Source of the DNA: Salipaludibacillus agaradhaerens
Lineage (GTDB): Bacteria > Bacillota > Bacilli > Bacillales > Salisediminibacteriaceae
Direction: 5' to 3'
Assembly (NCBI RefSeq): GCF_002019735.1
Contig: NZ_KV917378.1
Location: 801,869 to 865,868, forward strand
Length of the DNA stretch: 64,000 nt
The notes beneath the pieces were generated by a model that saw only the letters and a program-made list of their open reading frames with translations, was not told the DNA's origin and did no database searches. How positions within the stretch are numbered: position 1 is the stretch's first letter; every line of letters starts with the position of its first letter. A program made the translations under genes and the position numbers. Positions 8,410 to 17,203 of this stretch are shown here, piece by piece.

Positions 8410-9550
8410 TTGTTCCTGCCTCGTTGAACTTCAACCACGGCTCTACCCATCTTTCATAAAAGCTCGGTTTTTTATCGTTTTCATATATATATTTTATTGG
8501 TACGGTGCCGATTATATCGTCATATAACTCGATTTGTACGCTCCCGATTGGATATGGCACCCCTTGTTTTTCCCATTTTTCTAAGTTAGGCCTCAATAAA
8601 AGCAAACGATGAGTTAAATGGTCCTTATCTTCCTTTGACAACGGGTAACCAAACGTATACTGAGCATGAAGCTTATTTTCATAAAACGAATCATTCACAT
8701 TAGCGACGATGCCCTCTGAGACAATCGTATTCATTTCAAAGTTGCCAAAAGCCCATTCAAATAAGTTTATATGATCATTCCAATCGCTAGGCGCATTTAT
8801 GGTAACAGCGATTAATGACATACCCTCTTTTTCCGCAGTCGAGACCAGTGTCCGCTTTGCACGCTTTGTATATCCTGTTTTTCCGCCAGTAGAATGTTTG
8901 TAAAGCTGCGTTAACAATTTGTTTTTATTGTTAAAAACTCGGACCCGCTTTTCTGGCGTTGTTGATCGATAAGTGGTTGTCCCTGATATCTCTCGGTAAA
9001 CCGGATTATCCATAGCATATTGTGTTAATATAGCCATATCATACGCTGTTGAGTAATGTTCTTCATGATCATCTAAGCCATGAGGATTTGAAAAAACTGA
9101 CTGCTCCATACCAATTTCACGTGCCTTTTCATTCATTAAATAAACAAACCCATCCACACTTCCCCCAACATGTTCCGCAATAGCTACCGCTGCATCATTA
9201 CCAGATCGCAACATCAATCCATAAACAAGATCCCTTAGTATAATTTTTTCCCCTTCAGCCAAATAAATCGACGAACCTTCAGTTCCATAGGCATGTGATG
9301 AGATCGTCACTTCTTCATCAAGCTTTCCTGATTCGATCGCTAGTATCGCCGTCATAATTTTCGTTATGCTAGCAATTCTCATCGGTGTTCTTGCTTGTTT
9401 CTCATACAACACTCTACCACTCTCTTGCTCTATTAACACAGCTCCTTTTGCCGACGTATGACCTGCAAATTGCTGCTGTGCCTCTACAGAAACCTGAGCA
9501 GGCAATACGAGAAAAATAAAACAGAGAACACATAATAGTAATACTCTCAT
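8402..9550 (-). CDS. dacB: D-alanyl-D-alanine carboxypeptidase DacB (spore cortex)
   Basis: DacB (PBP5*) trims stem peptides in the spore cortex and so sets its cross-linking. An N-terminal signal peptide (about 1-25) is followed by a peptidase S11 domain. The SxxK box is ASITKIM, the SGN box RSGNDAA and the KTG box GGKTGYT. The ATG at 9550 was chosen because AGGAGG lies 7 bases upstream and the 382-residue product matches the family; the frame extends to 9583 without a better signal. Spacing to spmA is an overlap of 8 bp. Gene order and the S11 family fit DacB rather than DacF. Confidence 0.93.
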   Translation of the reverse strand: MRVLLLCVLCFIFLVLPAQVSVEAQQQFAGHTSAKGAVLIEQESGRVLYEKQARTPMRIASITKIMTAILAIESGKLDEEVTISSHAYGTEGSSIYLAEGEKIILRDLVYGLMLRSGNDAAVAIAEHVGGSVDGFVYLMNEKAREIGMEQSVFSNPHGLDDHEEHYSTAYDMAILTQYAMDNPVYREISGTTTYRSTTPEKRVRVFNNKNKLLTQLYKHSTGGKTGYTKRAKRTLVSTAEKEGMSLIAVTINAPSDWNDHINLFEWAFGNFEMNTIVSEGIVANVNDSFYENKLHAQYTFGYPLSKEDKDHLTHRLLLLRPNLEKWEKQGVPYPIGSVQIELYDDIIGTVPIKYIYENDKKPSFYERWVEPWLKFNEAGTNG

Positions 9551-9742
9551 ACCCTTCCTCCTAATCCGGTACTTCCAGTTCAATCATGCACCTCTTCATT
9601 AATAAAAGAACCTCTAAATGATGTTTATGCATGTGACGGACAAGTATGTCCACGTTTATTACAAGAATAAAATGAACATGACTGAGGTAAAACTACATCT
9701 ATTGATTTATTACTATTTAATGAAAACTTGGAGGGATAATGA

Positions 9743-10462
9743 GTGAACCAATTTTTTGAATTCTTTGTTGTGATTGCACGTATCTTTACAATTCTCCCTC
9801 TCTTATTAGTCGTGACTATGTATATGGGGAAGCGCGCTATCGGGCAACTCCCATTATTTGATTTCCTCGTTATTATTACACTTTCCTCTGTCACAGGTGC
9901 GGATATAGCCGACCCAGATATTCAACATATACATACAGTTATAGCTATTATTACTATCGCTTTATTACAGCGCATTATTAGCTATCTCATCATTAAAAAA
10001 CGTTGGTTCGGCCATGTTATGACCTTTGAACCAACAGTGGTGATCGAAAATGGTGTGCTCCTTATTAAAAACATTGAACATATTCGCTATTCAATTGATA
10101 ATATATTACAGATGTTAAGAGAAAAAGATATTTTTGACCTTTCTATCGTGAAATTGGCAATCATTGAGGCAAATGGAAAACTGACTGTTTATCGATTTCA
10201 CAGCAGTACGCCTGTGTCACTTGAAGACATTAATGTGACGAAACGCACGTCTAATTTAGCGTACCCTGTAATGATGGAAGGAAAGGTGTATACTGAAGTA
10301 TTACAAAACCTCGGCTTATCTGTCTCTTGGCTTCATAATGAACTCATGAAGAAGGGCATTAATCATCCAGAGAAGGTCCTATTTGCAAGTATAAATGATG
10401 ATCATCAGTTACATATTTCAACGATCGATGCAACCCCCACAGGCCCTCCCTTTAGACATTAG
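9743..10462 (+). CDS. YetF-type DUF421 membrane protein (copy 1)
   Basis: This 239-residue protein has hydrophobic helices in its first 90 residues and then a soluble DUF421 domain recognisable from VVIENG, LLREKDIFDLS-like and AIIEANGKL segments. The start is a GTG with GGAGGG eight bases upstream; a nearby ATG at 9739 is out of frame. Its stop abuts the spoVAE stop on the other strand. DUF421/YetF genes are known to accompany some spoVA operons (the spoVA-2mob type), where they influence spore heat resistance. A role in the spore membrane is inferred from context only. Confidence 0.85.
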   Translation: MNQFFEFFVVIARIFTILPLLLVVTMYMGKRAIGQLPLFDFLVIITLSSVTGADIADPDIQHIHTVIAIITIALLQRIISYLIIKKRWFGHVMTFEPTVVIENGVLLIKNIEHIRYSIDNILQMLREKDIFDLSIVKLAIIEANGKLTVYRFHSSTPVSLEDINVTKRTSNLAYPVMMEGKVYTEVLQNLGLSVSWLHNELMKKGINHPEKVLFASINDDHQLHISTIDATPTGPPFRH

Positions 10463-10813
10463 TTATCCTTTAGGTTTAAAAAGGAGGGCCGCAATAAAGC
10501 TGAAAATGATCGCCGATGAAATACCAGCACTTGTCACCTCGAAAATGCCTGTGAGGATACCGATCAATCCAGTACTTTTAGCTTCCGTGATCGCACCATG
10601 AACAAGTGAATTACCGAAGCTCGTAATAGGAACAGTGGCCCCAGCGCCAGCAAAATCGATTAAGGGTTCATATAACCCTATCCCATCGAGAATAGCCCCA
10701 CTCACAACAAGCGTGCTAAGTGTATGAGCTGGTGTCAATTTACCTACATCTAGCATAAGCTGGCCAATGACACAAATTAAGCCTCCAACAATAAATGCAT
10801 TCACAAAAATCAT
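10463..10813 (-). CDS. spoVAE: stage V sporulation protein AE (SpoVAEb type)
   Basis: SpoVAE is a small inner-membrane subunit of the spore dipicolinate channel. The 116-residue protein has several hydrophobic segments and the conserved [10 protein letters not shown] motif. It resembles the C-terminal half of SpoVAC, its paralogue. Its ATG overlaps the spoVAD stop as ATGA, so translation is coupled. There is no spoVAEa-like partner next to it. Confidence 0.9.
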   Translation of the reverse strand: MIFVNAFIVGGLICVIGQLMLDVGKLTPAHTLSTLVVSGAILDGIGLYEPLIDFAGAGATVPITSFGNSLVHGAITEAKSTGLIGILTGIFEVTSAGISSAIIFSFIAALLFKPKG

Positions 10814-11829
10814 TGAACAAAACCTCCTTGTCTTTCAATTGAAACAGCGTGGGCGATACAAGGAATGGACTCTTGCTGTTGAAAAGTTAGTGGAGAAAGG
10901 AGAGCCCCTGTGGCAACAATCAGTACTTTGTTCAGTTCACCTTGCTTTAATCGATTATATATGTGACCATAAGTGACTGCTGCCGAGCATCCTGCACCAC
11001 TAGCCCCTGATTGAACAGGTTGTTCTTCGTTATAAATCATCAACCCTGCGTCTTGAAAACTATTTTGATCAATTTGCATATTCTCATTCTGAAATAGTTC
11101 CAGTGCCACAGCATGACCAATTTTACCTAAATCCCCAGTGAGAATGAGATCATAATAATCTTCTGGCAAACTCCGATCTTCAAAATGTGCTTTTATTGTA
11201 TCAACAGCAGCTGGTGCCATGGCGCCTCCCATATTATAAGGATCCTTTAATCCTTCATCTATGACTTTACCTATGGTGGCAGACGTTACAATAGGTCCTG
11301 TTCCCGAAGATGACACGACTCCTACCCCTGCAGCTGTTACGGTCCATTGTGAGGTGGGAGGTTTTTGAGAGCCATATTCTGTAGGGTACCTAAATGTTTT
11401 TTCTACAGCCGCATTATGACTCGCCGACCCTGTTATAACATTATTAGCTCCTTTTCCATTAACGATAAAAGCCGCAAGAGCTAATGCTTCCATCGATGTA
11501 GAACAGGCGCCAAATAACCCAAAATATGGGATGGAAAGACTTCGACAAGCAAAACTTGTAGAAGTAATTTGATTTAACAGATCACCTGCAAAAATAAATT
11601 GAATATCTTCTTTCTGTAAATTTCCTTGATTCAAGGCTTCATGACATGCCTCTTCTAAAAATTTCTTCTGAGCTTTTTCATAACTATCTTCTCCGAACCA
11701 CAAGTCATCCGAAAAGCTGTGAAAGTCCGCAGTCAATTTCCCCTTTTTTTCAAAAGGTCCGCCAACAACCCCTGTACTTGTTATGACCGGCCTGTTTTCA
11801 AATAGCCATGAGCGATTTCCGATTAACAT
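10810..11829 (-). CDS. spoVAD: stage V sporulation protein AD
   Basis: SpoVAD is the thiolase-fold, dipicolinate-binding subunit of the SpoVA channel. The 339-residue protein has the family segments [26 protein letters not shown] and ASHNAAVEK. It lies 12 bp after spoVAC and overlaps spoVAE. No membrane segment is visible, as expected for this peripheral protein. Confidence 0.94.
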   Translation of the reverse strand: MLIGNRSWLFENRPVITSTGVVGGPFEKKGKLTADFHSFSDDLWFGEDSYEKAQKKFLEEACHEALNQGNLQKEDIQFIFAGDLLNQITSTSFACRSLSIPYFGLFGACSTSMEALALAAFIVNGKGANNVITGSASHNAAVEKTFRYPTEYGSQKPPTSQWTVTAAGVGVVSSSGTGPIVTSATIGKVIDEGLKDPYNMGGAMAPAAVDTIKAHFEDRSLPEDYYDLILTGDLGKIGHAVALELFQNENMQIDQNSFQDAGLMIYNEEQPVQSGASGAGCSAAVTYGHIYNRLKQGELNKVLIVATGALLSPLTFQQQESIPCIAHAVSIERQGGFVQ

Positions 11830-11841
11830 AGTGCCACCTCC

Positions 11842-12306
11842 TTAAAGTTGAAAGAAAATCATTTTAATAAGCACAATCACAAAAGCTGCGAACACGCCAA
11901 ATACAATCACAGAGCCAGCTAGTTTAAACATATTTGATCCGACTCCAAGAACATAGCCTTCTGTTCGGTGTTCAATCGCGGCGGAGGCCATGGCGTTTGC
12001 AAATCCCGTTACAGGGACAGCAGAGCCTGCTCCTGCAAAGTGTCCAAATCTGTCATAAACACCAAAACCAGTGAGGAGACTGGCGATCAACACAAGTGTT
12101 GCCACAGTTGGATCTCCAGCTGTTTTTTCAGTAAAGTCAAAATAGTAAATGTACCCGTTTTGAATAAGCTGGCCAAATGTGCAAACAAGACCGCCGATAA
12201 TAAATGCTTTTAAACAGTTTTTTCCGACAGGTCGTTTTGTTTCATGTTTATCGGCTATTTTTTGGTAAGCTTGCTGTGCCGGTGTTAGATTTGATTTTTT
12301 ACTCAT
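11842..12306 (-). CDS. spoVAC: stage V sporulation protein AC
   Basis: SpoVAC is the channel-like, mechanosensitive membrane subunit of the SpoVA dipicolinate transporter. The 154-residue product has a charged N-terminus (LTPAQQAYQ...) followed by hydrophobic segments and the conserved VPVTGFANAM stretch. The ATG at 12306 gives the usual SpoVAC start with AGGATAGGTG upstream; the frame extends to 12390 but that adds a basic tail that runs into the preceding gene. Confidence 0.93.
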   Translation of the reverse strand: MSKKSNLTPAQQAYQKIADKHETKRPVGKNCLKAFIIGGLVCTFGQLIQNGYIYYFDFTEKTAGDPTVATLVLIASLLTGFGVYDRFGHFAGAGSAVPVTGFANAMASAAIEHRTEGYVLGVGSNMFKLAGSVIVFGVFAAFVIVLIKMIFFQL

Positions 12307-12319
12307 GCTGACATAACAC

Positions 12320-12745
12320 CTATCCTTCCATGTCCTTCTTAATTTTTTTCGTATCCTTTTCCACGTTTTTTTTCGTAATTTGTTGAGCATCCAGCTTCTG
12401 TTTTAATTCTTTAATTTCCATTTCAATTTTTTTATCTGTAGAAACGTGGACTTTTCCTTCAGGTAAAGATGTTTTTAGCTTCTTTTCTGCCTGACTTCGA
12501 ATATCTTTTAAGAAAAAACGGTCAAAACCTGTGACATTTAAATACACATATACGTCATCATTAAAAGACACGGCTTCAGCCTGCTCCACACGCTGCAACA
12601 CTTCAACTGTTTCTTCAGCTTTTTCAGCTAAATCCTGAGAAACAGTTTCGTTAGTCGTTGCAAATTTTTCAACAGAACCTTCTTCTGCTGTTTGACAAGC
12701 GGTTAAAGTCTGCAACACCAACAGAAAAATCAGGATTTTTTTCAT
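12320..12745 (-). CDS. YhcN/YlaJ-type sporulation lipoprotein
   Basis: The N-terminus is a lipoprotein signal peptide ending in the lipobox LTAC (Cys at about residue 16). The mature part is charged and contains the segment DDVYVYLNVTGF typical of YhcN/YlaJ sporulation lipoproteins. The C-terminus is lysine-rich. It is first in the unit yhcN-like-spoVAC-spoVAD-spoVAE, 13 bp before spoVAC. In the literature such lipoprotein genes accompany spoVAC-D-Eb in mobile spoVA operons. It is expected in the inner membrane of the spore. Confidence 0.85.
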   Translation of the reverse strand: MKKILIFLLVLQTLTACQTAEEGSVEKFATTNETVSQDLAEKAEETVEVLQRVEQAEAVSFNDDVYVYLNVTGFDRFFLKDIRSQAEKKLKTSLPEGKVHVSTDKKIEMEIKELKQKLDAQQITKKNVEKDTKKIKKDMEG

Positions 12746-12775
12746 GTGTAAGCCACCTTTCTTATATCATACCGT

Positions 12776-12804
12776 TAGTATCGTTCTTCCTAGCTGTTTT
12801 ATGT
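12776..12804 (-). promoter_or_regulatory. candidate sigma G (or sigma F) promoter of the spoVA unit
   Basis: Read on the minus strand, ACATA (12804-12800) and GATACTA (12782-12776) are separated by 17 bases. They resemble the -35 and -10 of forespore sigma factors (GHATR and CATNNTA), with one mismatch each. The -10 lies about 30 bp upstream of the lipoprotein start. Confidence 0.4.
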
Positions 12805-12956
12805 TGGAAAAAAAAGTATTTATAAAGAATGATGGGTAGAAGACACTTGAATTAATCGTTATTAGTCATCTGTAAAAAGCGTTATTATCTCTGTGATAAA
12901 TATGAGATAATATAACTTTAACCTTTATCATTTTAACGAATAGGAGAGAAAATAAA

Positions 12957-13475
12957 ATGTGGTTATGGGTGATCAGTAGTTTACTTCTCGTCATTTTTTT
13001 GACTCAGTTATTTATTGTGTACCTTCTTTTAAAAAGAGACAAAAGAATGAAGGCCGAAAAATTAGTAGAACAACACAACAAGCTAAATGAGTCACTAGTT
13101 GAATCAGAAGAGGACAAAGATGAAATGAGACGAACTGTGGAGCTTCAGCTACTTAGAATAAGAAATGCTGTTCAAAAACAAGCAGAAGGAATTCACCAAA
13201 AGGAAATGGAACTCGCTCCAAAAGAAACGATTATTCCTGAGGGAAAACTTGAAGTTATTTATTCTGAAGAGAAATTTAACACTATCATGACTTTTATGGA
13301 CATCTTTAATAATTACTTAAATCGTTTTTGGTACACAAAAAATGGTCAGCTAAAAACTGTATTCCCAGGTACACCTGACAATAAAGAAAGTGAAGCAGGT
13401 CGACTTATTCAGCGTTCCCATGAACTTTGTCATGAAATGGACATCTTACTTAGTAGTCTATTCAACCGCTCATAA
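12957..13475 (+). CDS. unknown membrane-anchored coiled-coil protein
   Basis: I do not recognise this 172-residue protein. It has one N-terminal membrane helix (about 3-24), then a highly charged, probably helical region (about 25-90) and a more globular C-terminus with the aromatic stretch NNYLNRFWYTKNGQ. The ATG has TAGGAGAG upstream. It is divergent from the spoVA unit and is followed at 56 bp by a DUF421 gene on the same strand, so these two may be co-transcribed. Confidence 0.7.
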   Translation: MWLWVISSLLLVIFLTQLFIVYLLLKRDKRMKAEKLVEQHNKLNESLVESEEDKDEMRRTVELQLLRIRNAVQKQAEGIHQKEMELAPKETIIPEGKLEVIYSEEKFNTIMTFMDIFNNYLNRFWYTKNGQLKTVFPGTPDNKESEAGRLIQRSHELCHEMDILLSSLFNRS

Positions 13476-13531
13476 TTTTTTCACTACCGGCTCATTCTAT
13501 ACTTATCTTGTAAAAAAGGTAGGTATCTTGA

Positions 13532-14242
13532 TTGAATACAAATTTTTATTCGTTAACCATCGAGCTACTAGTCGGCTTTATTGCATTACTTGTATTAACG
13601 AAAGTGTTAGGAAAAACGCAAATTACACAATTAACACCGTTCGATTTTATCTCTGCATTAATCTTAGGTGAACTTGTGGGAAACGCTATTTATGATAAAC
13701 AAATTGGTATTAATTATGTTTTATATGCTGTTATGCTGTGGGGGCTTTTAATTACGCTTGTTGAAAAGATTACACAAAAATGGAAGCGATCACGAAGCTT
13801 ATTGGAAGGAAAACCCGCTATTATTATTCGTAACGGAATGATCGATCGGGAAGAATTGAAAAATAATAATCTCGACCTTCATCAGTTACAAAATTTATTA
13901 AGAAATAAAGACATTTTCTCATTTAACGATGTAGCATTCGCTATTCTTGAATCTAACGGGACGGTAAATGTGTTAAAAAAAAGTCTTCAACAAACCCCTA
14001 CGAGAGACGACTTTTCTTTAACGCCTAGTAGTGTTACTCTCCCCATGACACTCATTAGTGACGGCGAATGGATAGAGGATAATGTCTATCAAGCAGGAAT
14101 GACCATAGAAGAACTCAATAAAAAGTTAACTAATGAAGGTCTTCATGTCTCACATATTCTAGTCGCTGAATGGGATAAAGGAAAACCCCTCTATTTACAA
14201 TTAAACCGTGCTCCTTTTATAAAAAATATTACTATAAATTAA
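13532..14242 (+). CDS. YetF-type DUF421 membrane protein (copy 2)
   Basis: This is a second DUF421 protein of 236 residues with membrane helices in the first 90 residues and a soluble C-terminal domain (PAIIIRNGMID, LLRNKDIFSFNDVAFAIL). The start is a TTG preceded by AAAAGGTAGG. It differs clearly in sequence from the copy at 9.7 kb, so this is not a recent duplication. Together the two copies bracket the spoVA unit. Confidence 0.85.
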   Translation: MNTNFYSLTIELLVGFIALLVLTKVLGKTQITQLTPFDFISALILGELVGNAIYDKQIGINYVLYAVMLWGLLITLVEKITQKWKRSRSLLEGKPAIIIRNGMIDREELKNNNLDLHQLQNLLRNKDIFSFNDVAFAILESNGTVNVLKKSLQQTPTRDDFSLTPSSVTLPMTLISDGEWIEDNVYQAGMTIEELNKKLTNEGLHVSHILVAEWDKGKPLYLQLNRAPFIKNITIN

Positions 14243-14269
14243 ACCTGACCTCTTAAAAAGGGGTCAGGT
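14243..14269. terminator. hairpin between DUF421 copy 2 and ypuI
   Basis: ACCTGACC and GGTCAGGT are perfect 8-bp arms in a convergent intergenic gap. On the minus strand the hairpin is followed by TTTAATTTA, so it could end the scpA-scpB-ypuI transcript. It directly follows the TAA of the plus-strand gene. Confidence 0.55.
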
Positions 14270-14284
14270 GATGAGGAGGAGGGA

Positions 14285-14779
14285 CTATTTTCCCTCTCTC
14301 TGTTTTATTTTTGTCCTATAGTCCGTTTCATAGTATTCTAATTCTTCACGAACTTCTTGTAGTGGGCCTTCAATTTCGCAAGTAAGATCTTTAATTTCTT
14401 GTGGAACATCAGTCCGAAAGCGGATAGCGTTTCTGCCAGTATATGCGGCCCTACTATCTTCATACCATACGTCATAATGCGGTTGAAAAAATTCCTCCAC
14501 ACATTGATGAAAAATCCAATACAATGTTTTCTCTGCGGCGCCTTTCCTAAAGTTTTCGCTGCGAAGTAAGACATTTCCTGATTTTAAACCTTCATCAAAA
14601 AATACGAGTAATCGCCTAAATTGATCTAAAATTAATTGAAAATCTTCTTTAGAGGTAGACTGATTCTCCATTAATTTTGAGAGAGTTGCCTCATTTAAAT
14701 ATTCCCTTAATTTTTTCGATGCTTTCTCAATATGCGCTGTCGTTAATTCCAATTGTTGCTTTACTAAGTCATTCCCCAT
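14285..14779 (-). CDS. ypuI: YpuI family protein (DUF3907)
   Basis: The 164-residue soluble protein has no known function. Identity rests on its position after scpA-scpB, where B. subtilis has ypuI, and on its size. It has a charged helical N-terminus and an aromatic-rich middle (YWIFHQCVEEFFQPHYDVW). The ATG at 14779 is preceded by AAGGAGAG at good spacing; the upstream ATG at 14803 overlaps that ribosome-binding site and is unlikely. It overlaps scpB by 11 bp. Confidence 0.78.
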   Translation of the reverse strand: MGNDLVKQQLELTTAHIEKASKKLREYLNEATLSKLMENQSTSKEDFQLILDQFRRLLVFFDEGLKSGNVLLRSENFRKGAAEKTLYWIFHQCVEEFFQPHYDVWYEDSRAAYTGRNAIRFRTDVPQEIKDLTCEIEGPLQEVREELEYYETDYRTKIKQREGK

Positions 14780-15404
14780 CGTCAGTAATCTCTCCTTCTT
14801 CATTTAACACTAGCTGTGGATCAGCGGAAAATTGTTCTTGAAACTTTGTGAAAAATAAATCCACTTCTTCTTCTACATCTTCTTCAGACACATTGTCAGG
14901 TAACGGTGGGAGTTCATCTATAGAACGTAATCCAAATTGTTCAAGAAACAACTTGGAAGTCCCATATAAAATCGCTCTTCCAGGCCCTTCTGCTCTGCCA
15001 ACTTCTTTAATAATCCCTTTTCCGTTTAACGTACGAATTGGACGCTCAGATTTCACCCCTCGAATATCCTCAATCTCGACACGTGAAATCGGCTGTTTAT
15101 AGGCAATAATTGCAAGGGACTCCAGAGCTGCTTGAGATAGCGTTGCTGAAGATGGTGACTGTACTAGTCGTTTAAAAAACGGCGCATGATCTTGCTTCGT
15201 TGTTAATTGATAGCCGCCAGCTACTTCCACAAGTTGAATGCCTCGTTGCTCTGACTGGTACATGTCTTTCATTTCTGCTAAATAAAATTTAAGTGATTTC
15301 CGATCTATTTGTAAGACATCCATTAGTTGTTTTTCATCGATACCTTCTTCCCCGGACACAAACAAAAGTCCTTCTATCACAGCTTTTATTTCATGACTTT
15401 TCAA
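14769..15404 (-). CDS. scpB: segregation and condensation protein ScpB
   Basis: ScpB binds the ScpA kleisin and the SMC heads in the condensin complex for chromosome compaction and segregation. The 211-residue protein has two winged-helix domains, with the conserved LAIIAYKQPISRVEIEDIRG segment around residue 105. The C-terminus is acidic. It starts with TTG immediately next to the scpA stop, with GGGAGG upstream inside scpA. Confidence 0.95.
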   Translation of the reverse strand: MKSHEIKAVIEGLLFVSGEEGIDEKQLMDVLQIDRKSLKFYLAEMKDMYQSEQRGIQLVEVAGGYQLTTKQDHAPFFKRLVQSPSSATLSQAALESLAIIAYKQPISRVEIEDIRGVKSERPIRTLNGKGIIKEVGRAEGPGRAILYGTSKLFLEQFGLRSIDELPPLPDNVSEEDVEEEVDLFFTKFQEQFSADPQLVLNEEGEITDDGE

Positions 15405-16154
15405 CTAGTGAACCTCCCTTTTATAAATTAAAATATCATCAAAATTATTCGCTTGTTCACACCTGACGGCATTGGACTTCATTAATTCCAATAGGGCTAA
15501 GAAGGTCACCACTAAGTGTTCTTGTTGCTCATCATCGCTAAAAAGCTCGGAGAACCGACTTCTTCCACCGCTTAAGTGGATTTTACTAAGTACTCGTGAC
15601 ATCATGTGTTCAATCGGAATTTCTTCTCGATGAATTTTAGAATAGACTGGCTCTTTCTTCTTTTTACGTTTTGTCATTTTTTGAAAAGCTTGCAGCATAT
15701 CATATATAGACACATTTATATTCACTTGCTCTGCTTCCTCGTTATCATCTAACAACGTGGTTAAATCGGTCATAGGCTTTGTAAAAAGATCGCTGCGAGC
15801 AAGTTCACGGTCTTTAAGTTCTCCTGCCGCTTCTTTATATTTTTTGTATTCTATTAACCGCAACATCAAATCTTCTCGCGTATCTTCTTCATATTCTGCA
15901 AACTCATCATCATCAATATTCTCCTCTACTGGAAGAAGCAGCTGACTCTTCATATGTAAAAGTGTGGATGCCATCACTAAATATTCGCTGGCAATGTCCA
16001 GATGGAGTACTTGCATAGCATGAATATATATCATATATTGTTCAGTGATTTCTTTAACCGGAATATCATATAGATCAAGGTCATTTTTTTGAATGAGGTG
16101 AAGCAACAAATCTAACGGCCCTTCAAATGCGTGCAATTTTACACTATATTGCAT
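15405..16154 (-). CDS. scpA: segregation and condensation protein ScpA (kleisin)
   Basis: ScpA bridges the SMC dimer with ScpB. The N-terminal motif FEGPLDLLLHLI and the ERLIEYKKYKEAA-like and ILSKIHL-like helices are those of the family. The ATG at 16154 gives 249 residues, the usual length, with AAGGAAGGG upstream. A frame open to 16337 adds 61 residues that do not resemble ScpA and cross the divergent promoter region. The stop abuts the scpB start. Confidence 0.95.
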   Translation of the reverse strand: MQYSVKLHAFEGPLDLLLHLIQKNDLDLYDIPVKEITEQYMIYIHAMQVLHLDIASEYLVMASTLLHMKSQLLLPVEENIDDDEFAEYEEDTREDLMLRLIEYKKYKEAAGELKDRELARSDLFTKPMTDLTTLLDDNEEAEQVNINVSIYDMLQAFQKMTKRKKKKEPVYSKIHREEIPIEHMMSRVLSKIHLSGGRSRFSELFSDDEQQEHLVVTFLALLELMKSNAVRCEQANNFDDILIYKREVH

Positions 16155-16289
16155 AAGTTCATCAAACCCTTCCTTACATGAAAGCATTATACCACAATCT
16201 GCCCGTGTTAAAGAGGGACGTTTCTTCACATTCATAAAAATATCGTTTATGATAATATAAGTATGAATCATGATTGTTTGGAGGACACT

Positions 16290-16817
16290 ATGACAGTATA
16301 CCCGAAAGAATATATTGAATATCTGATTCACTTTCATGGCTCACGTGATTATTTCGAATGTCATGAGATAATGGAAGAATATTGGTTAGAGAATAACCGT
16401 CACGTCACATGGTTAGCCTTAATTCAGCTTGCTGTCGCGGTCTATCATGAAAGGCAACAAAATTTGTCTGGAAGCCTTCGATTATATCGCAAAGTCCTTA
16501 CTCATATGAGAGCAAATAAAGATATTTTCCACGGCCTTCATATTCATCATAGTGATACAGAACAGTTAATTAAATCTAGAATTAAAACGATCCTGCATGA
16601 AGGAACGTACGAACCGTTTAACCTCCCCTTGTCCGACAGTGATCTCATAACACAGTGCAAAAAATTATGTCACACATACGGGTGGGAGTGGTTATCAGAT
16701 GATCGCGTGCAAGCAAAAGACCTCATTTATAAACATAAATTGAGAGACCGCTCAGATGTTATTCAAGCAAGGCAGCATTCTCTATTAAAAAAGAAAAGAG
16801 AAAGGGAAGAGCTCTAG
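16290..16817 (+). CDS. ypuF: DUF309 family protein (YpuF-like)
   Basis: The 175-residue protein carries the DUF309 signature near its start (DYFECHEIMEEYW, about 20-32) with histidines and acids that could bind metal. Its function is unknown. The ATG at 16290 has TTGGAGG five to six bases upstream, better than an ATG at 16263. It is divergent from scpA and convergent with ribT. B. subtilis has a DUF309 gene, ypuF, at the same place. Confidence 0.82.
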   Translation: MTVYPKEYIEYLIHFHGSRDYFECHEIMEEYWLENNRHVTWLALIQLAVAVYHERQQNLSGSLRLYRKVLTHMRANKDIFHGLHIHHSDTEQLIKSRIKTILHEGTYEPFNLPLSDSDLITQCKKLCHTYGWEWLSDDRVQAKDLIYKHKLRDRSDVIQARQHSLLKKKREREEL

Positions 16818-16838
16818 TAAAAGCTCTTCCCTTCTTTA
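16802..16838. terminator. bidirectional terminator between ypuF and ribT
   Basis: AAGGGAAGAGCT (16802-16813) and AGCTCTTCCCTT (16822-16833) are perfect 12-bp arms. The hairpin includes the last codons of ypuF and is pyrimidine-rich on both exits, so it can end both ypuF and the rib operon. Confidence 0.75.
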
Positions 16839-16839
16839 C

Positions 16840-17193
16840 TTAACACCCATTTTTTCGGCAATGCTCTAAAAAATGCTCTGTTACCTTCGTGCCTTTTAAA
16901 GGGGTTTTATATAGATGCTCTAATTCATCAACCATTTGTTTTGCCACCCCTTCATTACGATAAGAAGGATTTAACGTTATATCATGCAAATAGATATGTT
17001 CATTTGCCTCTTCTATTCCGGCGACACCAATGATACTGCCATCTTTATGTTTCCATAAGTAGAGTTTCCATTCTGTAGAAGACCGATACGTATCCAACGT
17101 TTTTTGAATATCCTGCACCCGCTTTTCACCTGGCATAAATGAGAGCAGGCCCATCGCAATCTTTTCGTATTCTTTTTTGTAAGGTATGAGCAT
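16840..17193 (-). CDS. ribT: RibT, GNAT-family acetyltransferase-like protein
   Basis: This is the last gene of the rib operon, a 117-residue GNAT-fold protein. The acetyl-CoA loop region is NPSYRNEGVAKQMVDELE. The substrate of RibT is not established. It follows ribH by 10 bp, the conserved Bacillus order. Confidence 0.88.
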   Translation of the reverse strand: MLIPYKKEYEKIAMGLLSFMPGEKRVQDIQKTLDTYRSSTEWKLYLWKHKDGSIIGVAGIEEANEHIYLHDITLNPSYRNEGVAKQMVDELEHLYKTPLKGTKVTEHFLEHCRKNGC

Positions 17194-17203
17194 ACGTCAC
17201 CTT

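Noticed and set aside
9584-9742. Possible sigma E promoter before dacB
   Set aside because: A CATAC-like -10 is present, but no matching -35 at the right spacing was found, so no promoter was called.
9625-9894. 89-codon minus-strand frame opposite the first DUF421 gene
   Set aside because: Mostly antisense to the DUF421 N-terminus, which has a good start signal and clear family features.
16155-16337. N-terminal extension of scpA
   Set aside because: Sixty-one extra residues do not resemble ScpA and cross the divergent promoter region of ypuF; the inner ATG fits the family start.
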